Shown in pieces: positions 1 through 5,865 of a stretch of 64,000 nt of DNA. Made by a program: the position numbers and the translations under genes. The notes under the pieces are model-generated. The model was not told where the DNA came from, did no database searches, and worked only from the letters and a program-made list of their open reading frames with translations. The stretch is from assembly GCA_947473305.1 (NCBI GenBank), contig CANJCB010000016.1:1-64000 (forward strand), read 5' to 3'. Within the stretch, counting starts at the first letter, position 1; every line of letters begins with the position of its first letter. Source of the DNA: Rhodospirillales bacterium. Lineage in GTDB: Bacteria; Pseudomonadota; Alphaproteobacteria; ATCC43930; CGMCC-115725.

Positions 1-38
1 AGAGCTGGCTCGGTTTATCTGAGCAGCTTTTTCGCTTT

Positions 39-57
39 GATAAGTGGAACCTCTGCG
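39..57. repeat. Terminal inverted repeat of the IS (left end, orfB side)
   Basis: Starts GATAAGTGGAACCTCTGC and matches the reverse complement of 1235-1253 (GATAAGTGGAGTTTCTGC) at all but three positions. Lies just outside the orfB stop codon, as expected for an IS3-family end. Confidence 0.8.
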
Positions 58-61
58 GGGT

Positions 62-889
62 TCAGGCGGCCGCGATCTGCGGCAGCCTGTTGAAGTAAGC
101 TTGGTCCGGGGTCTTCCGGTCAAGGCTCGAATGGGGTCTGCGGGCGTTGTAGAAGCCGAGATAGCGGCTGATCGAGGCGCGCGCCTCGGAGACTGTGTCG
201 TAGGCTCTGAGGTAGACCTCCTCGTATTTGATCGTCCGCCACAGCCGCTCGACGAAGACGTTGTCGCGCCAGGAGCCCTTGCCGTCCATGCTGATGGCTA
301 TGTCGGTCTTGAGAAGAACGCCGGTGAAGGCGGTGCTGGTGAACTGGCTGCCTTGGTCGGTGTTGAAGATCTCCGGCCTGCCATGCCGGGCGAGCGCCTC
401 CTCCAGCGTCTCGATGCAGAACGCCGCTTCCATGGTGATCGAAAGACGCCAGGCCAGAACCCGCCTGCTGAACCAATCAACGACGGCGGCGAGATAGACG
501 AAACCGCGCGCCATCGGGATGTAGGTGATGTCCATCGCCCAGACCTGGTCGGGCCGAGTGACCGGCAACCGGCGCAAGAGATACGGATAGATCTTGTGGC
601 CCGGCGCCGGCTTGGAGGTATTGGGCTTGCGATAGATCGCCTCGATCGCCATCCGCTTCATCAGCGTCGCGACATGACGGCGACCAACCTCGATACCCTC
701 GGCGTTCAACAGATCCCGCAGCATCCGGCTGCCCGCGAACGGGAAGTCGAGATGGAGTTCGTCCATCCGGCGCATGAGGGCAAGATCGGCGACCGAAACC
801 GGCCGGGGCAGGTAGTAGACGCTGCCGCGGCTGATGTTCAGGGCTTTCGCCTGCCGGGTGATCGACAGGTCGTGGGAGCGGTCGATCAT
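62..889 (-). CDS. IS3-family OrfB transposase (DDE integrase), made by frameshift from OrfA
   Basis: 275 residues from the ATG at 889; the same frame is open up to 1066, which is what a -1 frameshift from orfA needs. Contains an IS3-type HTH_21 region, then the integrase core with DDE residues visible as WAMDITYI (first Asp), FNTDQGSQF (second Asp) and [17 protein letters not shown] (Glu), followed by the [15 protein letters not shown] tail typical of the family. No internal stop or frameshift is seen, so the element may still be active. It cuts and joins DNA during copy-out-paste-in transposition. The native product is most likely the OrfAB fusion. Confidence 0.93.
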   Translation of the reverse strand: MIDRSHDLSITRQAKALNISRGSVYYLPRPVSVADLALMRRMDELHLDFPFAGSRMLRDLLNAEGIEVGRRHVATLMKRMAIEAIYRKPNTSKPAPGHKIYPYLLRRLPVTRPDQVWAMDITYIPMARGFVYLAAVVDWFSRRVLAWRLSITMEAAFCIETLEEALARHGRPEIFNTDQGSQFTSTAFTGVLLKTDIAISMDGKGSWRDNVFVERLWRTIKYEEVYLRAYDTVSEARASISRYLGFYNARRPHSSLDRKTPDQAYFNRLPQIAAA

Positions 890-1200
890 CGCTTTGCGCT
901 CAGCAGGCCGGCCTTGCTGAGCGCCGATCCTAAAAAATCGTTCTCCAGCGTCAACTCTCCGATCTTCGCATGGAGCGTTTTGAGGTCGACGGTTGGAACC
1001 GCCGGATCGGTCCGGGCCTCGGAACCGAATACCCCGGCAGCACCCTCCAGAAGCTGCGCCTTCCATTGCGTGATCTGGTTGGGATGGACATCAAACTGCT
1101 GCGCCAGTTCGGCCAGCGTCGTCTCGCCCTTGATCGCAGCCAAAGCTACTTTCGCCTTGAAGCCCGCTGTGTGGTTCCGGCGTGGTCGTCTGCTCATCAT
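886..1200 (-). CDS. IS3-family OrfA (HTH transposase subunit)
   Basis: 104 residues. The N-terminal half (about residues 8-55, motif [32 protein letters not shown]) is the typical IS3 OrfA helix-turn-helix for end recognition. The C-terminal half is a leucine-rich coiled coil (about 72-95) used for multimerisation. Starts ATG ATG at 1200. The stop (888-886) overlaps the first possible orfB ATG as ATGA. A T TTT TTA slippery site lies inside the gene at 937-931, so part of translation should shift -1 into orfB and give the OrfAB transposase, while OrfA alone normally acts as a regulator. Confidence 0.93.
   Translation of the reverse strand: MMSRRPRRNHTAGFKAKVALAAIKGETTLAELAQQFDVHPNQITQWKAQLLEGAAGVFGSEARTDPAVPTVDLKTLHAKIGELTLENDFLGSALSKAGLLSAKR
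896..937 (-). other. Programmed -1 frameshift signal of the IS (slippery heptamer plus stem-loop)
   Basis: On the minus strand the heptamer T TTT TTA (937-931) is in the X XXY YYZ register of orfA. After a 6-nt spacer (930-925) comes a perfect 10-bp stem (GCGCTCAGCA at 924-915 with TGCTGAGCGC at 905-896) around a 9-nt GC-rich loop. A -1 shift at this site enters exactly the orfB frame. Sequence and spacing match known IS3-family recoding signals. Confidence 0.85.
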
Positions 1201-1234
1201 CTCTCCTGCTCAGCAGCCATCTTGGCCGCGCTCA

Positions 1235-1253
1235 GGCAGAAACTCCACTTATC
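1235..1253. repeat. Terminal inverted repeat of the IS (right end, orfA side)
   Basis: Reverse complement GATAAGTGGAGTTTCTGC pairs with 39-57. Lies about 35 nt upstream of the orfA start, where the IS promoter would also be expected. Confidence 0.8.
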
Positions 1254-1255
1254 CT

Positions 1256-1378
1256 GATGTTCAGATTCTCAAGGCCGGCTCTAAGTTCCAGGAACTGGCT
1301 GCCAAGGCGAAAGCCGGTTGCCCGGTCTCGAAACTGCTGAAGGCCGAGATCACGTTGGATGCGGCGCTGGAGAGCTAG
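1256..1378 (+). pseudogene. 3' remnant of an OsmC/Ohr-type peroxiredoxin gene next to the IS
   Basis: The last roughly 33 residues before the TAG at 1376-1378 read as the OsmC-family C terminus: FQELAAKAKAGCPVSKLL followed by EITLDA. The CPVSK cysteine is one of the two catalytic cysteines of this thiol-dependent hydroperoxidase family. No start codon, ribosome site or N-terminal domain is present, because the IS right end lies immediately upstream. Bases 1-38 on the other side of the IS do not read as the missing OsmC part in any frame I checked, so the 5' portion was probably lost. Homology from about 1277 is clear; the first few codons are uncertain. Confidence 0.75.
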
Positions 1379-1389
1379 ATCTCCCTTGC

Positions 1390-1422
1390 GACCGCCCTCA
1401 GAAATTCTCGGGGCGGTCTTTC
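1390..1422 (+). terminator. Rho-independent terminator after the osmC remnant
   Basis: GACCGCCC (1390-1397) pairs with GGGCGGTC (1411-1418). The loop itself can pair AGAA with TTCT, and TTTCC follows. It sits 11 nt after the TAG of the osmC remnant, so it is probably that gene's original terminator. Confidence 0.7.
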
Positions 1423-1600
1423 CAATCCTTATCTGACACAGAAGACTCGCGAACCAAGCTCGATGCCGGATGTTTATCGGATGCTATAGCCTCGCAAAGG
1501 AATGCCAAGTCCGATAAACCGACCGTCAACTTGGCCGATCCATATCGGACGAGAGGGAAAGCCGCTGGATTATTGGGAAGGAGAGGGAGATTGATCCCGA

Positions 1601-2218
1601 TTATTCCCCCAATGCGCGGCCATAATGCGTATCGGCGCAGGGATCGCAGAGGCCGTGACTGATCTGAACTTCTGACGGGCCGCCGGCCCGATAATAGTTC
1701 TCCCCGGTGATCCAGTGGTCCGAGCCTTTCAGGCGGACCTTCTGACATAGGCTGCACAAGGAAAGCATAGGCAGGGGCCGGCGCTTCGTTAAATGTGCTC
1801 TTATTGCCTGAAAATCATAGAGCGAGAGGGGCGGCCGTTCTTCCTCGTTGAGAAGCGTCGAATGAAAAAGGATGCCTTCGATCCGGCCCCCTTTTCGGAA
1901 AGGGGTCATCGCCAGTCTCAATTCCCGCATTCGGTGCGGCGCGTCGCAGCGGGTCGGTAGCACGATCGCCCGTTCCTCGCCGTTCAAGATCTCGTCCATC
2001 CGCTTGCGATAGAAGGCGCGGACCTCGTCACCGAGAATGAAGGTGAAGAGGTCGTGGCCAAGAACGCGGTCGGGCGATACGAGGTCCGTCGCGCCGTTGC
2101 GCTCGGCGAAGGGCGCCCAATCCTGGCCGCCATAGGCGACGATCTTTCCCTGGGGATCGGCCAGATAGACGATGCCGTCCAGCGCGGACAGAATCTCGGA
2201 TGGATTGCCTCCAAGCAT
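1601..2218 (-). CDS. PAS-domain protein with C-terminal CxxC...CxxC motif
   Basis: 205 residues with no membrane segment. Residues about 8-125 look like a PAS sensor domain (LDGIVYLADPQGKIVAYG at the start, MTPFRKGGRIEGILFHST in the late strands). The tail holds two Cys pairs, C155-x2-C158 and C191-x2-C194, in the arrangement CSLCQKVR...W...Y...ISHGLCDPC. That W/Y/SHG-spaced block recurs at the ends of PAS and signalling proteins and probably binds a metal or redox cofactor; this last point is inference. It has no kinase, GGDEF or other output domain, so it must signal through a partner. ATG at 2218 follows GAGGAT. Monocistronic. Confidence 0.75.
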   Translation of the reverse strand: MLGGNPSEILSALDGIVYLADPQGKIVAYGGQDWAPFAERNGATDLVSPDRVLGHDLFTFILGDEVRAFYRKRMDEILNGEERAIVLPTRCDAPHRMRELRLAMTPFRKGGRIEGILFHSTLLNEEERPPLSLYDFQAIRAHLTKRRPLPMLSLCSLCQKVRLKGSDHWITGENYYRAGGPSEVQISHGLCDPCADTHYGRALGE

Positions 2219-2317
2219 CGAAGATCCTCTCGTTCAGAGTGTCTTCCTACAGGACGCCGCTATCGCAAAGTTGGAAAGCGCTACAACCTTGGATTTTTTC
2301 GAGGCGGGAGCTCTTCC

Positions 2318-3097
2318 TCACGCCGGCAGTTTCATCTCCGTCAGCGGGACGATCTTGACGCCGGCCGCTTCGAGGCCTTGAACGACGGCCTGGGCGATCT
2401 TCACCGAAGTGGGCTCGTCGCCGTGGATGCAGAGGCTCTCGACCTGATGGGGGATGCGCTTGCCGTTGCGCGAGATGACGGTGCCTTCCAGCACGATGGA
2501 AAGCACATTGCGCTTGGCCTGCTCCGGGTCGCTCATGACGGCGCCGGGGATCTTGCGGGAAGTCAGGTTGCCGTCATCATCGTAAAGCCGGTCGCAGAAA
2601 CCTTCGCGGGCCAGCGGCAGGCCGAGCTTGATCGCCGCCTTCTCCATCTCGGAGCCGCCAAGCGCCACATAGATCATCTTGGGGTCGACCGCCTTCATGG
2701 CGCGGCCGATGGCCAGCGCGTATTCCGCATCCTCGGCGGCCATGTTGTTGAGCGCGCCATGGGGCTTCAGGTGCGTGACCTTGGTGCCGGTATAGGCGGC
2801 CATGCCCTGAAGCGCGCCGATCTGATAGGCGACCAGGTTTTCCAGCTCCACCGGCTTCATGTCGATGCGGCGGCGGCCAAAGCCCCAGACATCGTTGAAG
2901 CCAGGATGACAACCGATGCTGACGCCCTCCTTGGCGGCGTTCTCGCAAAGCTCGCGCATCACATTGGCGTCGCCCGCATGCATGCCGCAGGCGACATTGG
3001 CGGACTTGATGTATTTGAGCAGCGGCAGGTCGTTGCCGATATGATAGATGCCATAGCTCTCGCCCATGTCGGCGTTGAGGTTGATCTGCTTGCTCAT
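2318..3097 (-). CDS. pxpA: 5-oxoprolinase subunit PxpA (LamB/YcsF family)
   Basis: 259 residues, the usual length. Opens with the LamB/YcsF signature INLNADMGESYG and continues with ANVACGMHAGDANVM, HLKPHGALNN and CIHGDEP, all conserved in the family. PxpA forms the hydrolase part of the ATP-dependent PxpABC 5-oxoprolinase, which opens the lactam of pyroglutamate to glutamate in the cytoplasm. In most genomes it is in one operon with pxpB and pxpC; here it is divergent from them across a 168-bp gap that contains a 17-bp element repeated before the molybdenum hydroxylase operon. A relative acting on another lactam cannot be excluded. Confidence 0.93.
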   Translation of the reverse strand: MSKQINLNADMGESYGIYHIGNDLPLLKYIKSANVACGMHAGDANVMRELCENAAKEGVSIGCHPGFNDVWGFGRRRIDMKPVELENLVAYQIGALQGMAAYTGTKVTHLKPHGALNNMAAEDAEYALAIGRAMKAVDPKMIYVALGGSEMEKAAIKLGLPLAREGFCDRLYDDDGNLTSRKIPGAVMSDPEQAKRNVLSIVLEGTVISRNGKRIPHQVESLCIHGDEPTSVKIAQAVVQGLEAAGVKIVPLTEMKLPA

Positions 3098-3153
3098 GCT
3101 GTCTTCTCCACCGCGTCTCGCGAGATCGTCGTTCCGACCAATCGCCGTATCGT

Positions 3154-3170
3154 CCTAAGAATAGAACCAT
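3154..3170. promoter_or_regulatory. 17-bp repeated element, candidate GntR operator (copy 1)
   Basis: CCTAAGAATAGAACCAT lies between divergent pxpA and pxpB. It is identical to 5829-5845 before the molybdenum hydroxylase operon, with the gntR gene between the two copies. Operator function is inference. Confidence 0.55.
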
Positions 3171-3265
3171 GATAAGAGAGGGGCTGCGAGGCGGGCAACA
3201 GGTTTCCGCGATGCTCCCCGCGACCTAAAGCCCCAAGTGTCCCTTCCGCAAGAGCCTGCCTTCCC

Positions 3266-3982
3266 GTGACCATCCGTTTCCTGCCCAGTGGTGACACAGC
3301 CCTCGTCGTCGAATTCGGCAGCGTGGTCGATCGAGCTTTGAGCGATCGGGTGCTCCGGCTCGCGGCCGGCCTGGAGGGAACGAAGGGCATCGTGGAGACG
3401 GTGCCGACCTTCCGCTCCATCATGATCCACTACGACCCCCTCTCGACGGGTTTTGCGGAACTGAAATCGGCGGTCGAGGCTTTGCTGGGCCGGGACAAGC
3501 CCATCGAGCGGCAAGCGAAGCTCTGGCACGTGCCCGCCTGCTACGAGGGTGAATGGGCGCCCGACCTCGAAGACGTGGCCCGCCGCACCGGTCTCGGGAC
3601 CGCGGAGGTGGTGAAGCTCCATTCGGAAGTCCGCTACCACATCTATATGCTGGGCTTCCTGCCGGGCTATCCCTACATGGGCGATTTGCCCGAGGTGCTG
3701 CGACTGCCCCGCCGCATCGATCCCCGGGTCAAGGTTCCGGCCGGTTCGGTGGCGATCGCAACGACCATGACCGCGATCTATACGCTGGAAAGTCCTGGCG
3801 GCTGGCATTTGATCGGCACCACGCCCCTGCGTTTCTTCGATCCCGCTGCCGAACGGCCGGCGATCCTGAGCCCTGGCGACGCCATCGAATTCGAGCCTGT
3901 GAGCCCCGGCGAATTTGCCTCGGTCAAGCGGGCTGTCCTCGCCGGCGACTACAAGGTGCAGAGCGAGAGGCTGGTGCTGTGA
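3266..3982 (+). CDS. pxpB: 5-oxoprolinase subunit PxpB (KipI family)
   Basis: 238 residues from a GTG start. Matches the KipI/PxpB family throughout: FLPSGDTALVVEFG at the N terminus, an HxxxxY-type block around YHIYMLGFLPGYPYMGDLP, the RIDPRVKVPAGSVAIA stretch and GGWHLIGTTPLRFFDP near the end. Together with PxpC it activates 5-oxoproline using ATP so that PxpA can hydrolyse the ring. Its stop overlaps the pxpC start as GTGA, so the two are translationally coupled. Homologues also regulate kinase KipI in Bacillus, but the complete ABC set here favours the enzyme role. Confidence 0.93.
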   Translation: MTIRFLPSGDTALVVEFGSVVDRALSDRVLRLAAGLEGTKGIVETVPTFRSIMIHYDPLSTGFAELKSAVEALLGRDKPIERQAKLWHVPACYEGEWAPDLEDVARRTGLGTAEVVKLHSEVRYHIYMLGFLPGYPYMGDLPEVLRLPRRIDPRVKVPAGSVAIATTMTAIYTLESPGGWHLIGTTPLRFFDPAAERPAILSPGDAIEFEPVSPGEFASVKRAVLAGDYKVQSERLVL

Positions 3983-4995
3983 CGCTCAAGGTCGCCTCGC
4001 CGGGTTTTCATACCACCGTCCAGGATCTGGGTCGCGTCGGCTGGCAGGATTCAGGCGTGCCGGTATCGGGGGCGCTCGATCCCCTGAGCCTGCGTATCGC
4101 CAATGGCCTCGTCGGAAATGCGCCTGATGCGGCTGCGCTGGAGATGCTCCTCATGGGGCCTACCTTGGAGGTCGAGGCGGAGTCCGTCCGGGTGGCGCTT
4201 GCGGGCGATGCCGCGAAGCTTGAAATCCTTGGCGAGAGCCCCCGTGCTCTCCTGTCGCATCAGAGCGTGTTTCTCAGCCGGGGCCAGAAGTTCCGCGTGG
4301 CGGGACTGGCATCTTCGGCCTGCGCCTATCTTGCGATCGAGGGCGGGATCGCGGTGCCGCCTTTTCTCGGCAGCGCCTCGACCTATGTCCGGGGCGGGCT
4401 GGGAGGTTTCGAGGGGCGCGCGCTGAGGGCCGGGGATCTGCTTCCCTTGGTTCGCGACAAATCCCCGGAGCGGCCGGAGCTCCGGCTGCGCCGTGCCCCG
4501 GAAATCGACCGCGACGTGATTCGTGTGGTGCTGGGACCCCAGGACGATTTCTTCGACGAGGCCAATATCGCCACCTTCCTCGGTTCGGACTGGCGTATCT
4601 CGCGTGACGCCGACCGGATGGGGATGCGGCTCGAAGGACCTACGCTCGCTCACAAGGCTGGCTATGATATCGTGTCGGACGGGATCGTGACCGGGGCGAT
4701 CCAAGTCCCGGGCTCCGGCCAGCCGATTCTTCTGCTGGCGGATCACCAGACCACCGGGGGCTATCCCAAGATCGCCACCGTGATTTCGGCAGACCTGCCT
4801 GCCGCCGGGCGCCGCCGGCCGGGCGGAACCATCCGCTTTGCCGCGGTTACGGTCGAAGAAGCGGAAGAAATCCGCCGGGCGCAGGAACGGGATCTGGCGA
4901 AACTTCTCGCCTCGGCGGAAACCGTGATGCAGGAAGCGATCATCGATCTCGGCGCCCTCTATTCGGCGAACCTCATAAGCGGGGTCGTCGGGTGA
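3979..4995 (+). CDS. pxpC: 5-oxoprolinase subunit PxpC (KipA/biotin-dependent carboxyltransferase family)
   Basis: 338 residues. I choose GTG at 3979, which overlaps the pxpB stop, over the much longer open frame upstream, because family similarity begins exactly at LKVASPGFHTTVQDLGR. Further signatures are GVPVSGALDPLSLRIAN, the AYLAIEGGI region, VVLGPQDDFF and SDGIVTGAIQVPGSGQPI. It forms the ATP-dependent part of 5-oxoprolinase with PxpB. Forty nucleotides downstream is a GntR regulator on the same strand, probably co-transcribed. Confidence 0.93.
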   Translation: MTLKVASPGFHTTVQDLGRVGWQDSGVPVSGALDPLSLRIANGLVGNAPDAAALEMLLMGPTLEVEAESVRVALAGDAAKLEILGESPRALLSHQSVFLSRGQKFRVAGLASSACAYLAIEGGIAVPPFLGSASTYVRGGLGGFEGRALRAGDLLPLVRDKSPERPELRLRRAPEIDRDVIRVVLGPQDDFFDEANIATFLGSDWRISRDADRMGMRLEGPTLAHKAGYDIVSDGIVTGAIQVPGSGQPILLLADHQTTGGYPKIATVISADLPAAGRRRPGGTIRFAAVTVEEAEEIRRAQERDLAKLLASAETVMQEAIIDLGALYSANLISGVVG

Positions 4996-5035
4996 GCGCG
5001 GTTCCGGTAGACTCACAAAAAAGGAATTCAGGATT

Positions 5036-5785
5036 GTGGGGATGACGAGCGCGCCGGCAAGGACGACAAGGCAGAACGGCATCCCGCTCTATGTGCAGCT
5101 TGCGACGACGCTTCGCCGCCGCATCGAGACTGGGAAATGGCCTTCGGGCAGCAAGATCTCGACCCTGGAAGAATTGCAGGAGGAGTTCCAGGTCGCCCGG
5201 GTCACCGTGCGCCAGGCCGTGGACCTCATCCAGAAAGAAGGGCTCGTCCGCCGTCAGCAGGGCAAGGGCACTTTCGTGCTCGAAGGGCTCGAAGACAGGC
5301 GCTGGCTCAAGCTCGCCATGGATTGGAAATCGCTTGTCGATACCATCAAGGACAATGTCCTGAAGGTGATTGAACTCGACAAGGAGCCGGCGGCGCCCCG
5401 ACTCGACGAAGGGCAGGGGAAGCCTGCCGCAGCCTATGTCTTCCAGCGGAGCGTCCAGTCGAGAGGGGATCAACCCCATTCGGTGGTGAACCTTCATCTG
5501 GCGAAGGACCTCTATGAGAGCGATCCCCGCGCCTTCCGCAGCCGTTCGGCGCTTGGCACCATCGCTGCGATGAATATAGAGGTGAAGGGCGCGCATCAGA
5601 CGCTGGTGATCGGCACTGCTGATACCCAGACTGCCTCGCTTCTGGCGCTGCCCCTCAATGCGCCCATCGTCGAGACTCATTGCGTGGTGGTCGATCAGGC
5701 GGGTATCGCGATCTATGTGGCGGATGTCATCTATCGCGGTGACGTCATAAAGCTCGATATCGACCTGCTGGCCTCGCGCGACTAG
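5036..5785 (+). CDS. GntR/HutC-family transcriptional regulator with UTRA domain
   Basis: 249 residues from GTG at 5036 (AAGGA 10 nt upstream; an ATG two codons later is also possible). The N-terminal winged helix (about 15-85) is typical: LYVQLATTLRRRIETGKWPSGS, then VARVTVRQAVDLIQKEGLVRRQQGKGTFV. The rest is a UTRA ligand-binding domain (about 100-245), which makes it a HutC-subfamily member that likely senses a small organic metabolite. It sits between pxpBC and the molybdenum hydroxylase operon. The two flanking 17-bp repeats are the obvious candidate operators, so it probably controls both units, including its own operon. Confidence 0.9.
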   Translation: MGMTSAPARTTRQNGIPLYVQLATTLRRRIETGKWPSGSKISTLEELQEEFQVARVTVRQAVDLIQKEGLVRRQQGKGTFVLEGLEDRRWLKLAMDWKSLVDTIKDNVLKVIELDKEPAAPRLDEGQGKPAAAYVFQRSVQSRGDQPHSVVNLHLAKDLYESDPRAFRSRSALGTIAAMNIEVKGAHQTLVIGTADTQTASLLALPLNAPIVETHCVVVDQAGIAIYVADVIYRGDVIKLDIDLLASRD

Positions 5786-5828
5786 GGTTGCCGCACATCG
5801 CGACGCGGTTGACGGGTAACGACAAGGG

Positions 5829-5845
5829 CCTAAGAATAGAACCAT
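5829..5845. promoter_or_regulatory. 17-bp repeated element, candidate GntR operator (copy 2)
   Basis: CCTAAGAATAGAACCAT, identical to 3154-3170. It ends 20 nt before the GTG of the molybdenum hydroxylase large subunit, a position suited to blocking transcription. Function inferred. Confidence 0.55.
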
Positions 5846-5865
5846 AGTCCCATCGGGGTTGCGAA

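Larger units (their letters stand above)
39..1253 (-). mobile_element. IS3-family insertion sequence, about 1.2 kb
   Basis: A complete-looking element of about 1215 bp. Imperfect terminal inverted repeats (39-57 and 1235-1253, both reading GATAAGTGGA..TCTGC from outside in) enclose overlapping orfA and orfB on the minus strand. OrfA carries a helix-turn-helix and OrfB a DDE integrase core, the IS3-family layout. A slippery heptamer and downstream stem-loop for -1 frameshifting are present. I could not find a convincing target-site duplication at 36-38 versus 1254-1256, so flanking sequence may have been rearranged after insertion. The right end abuts an osmC-like gene remnant. Subgroup not assigned. 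Confidence 0.9.
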
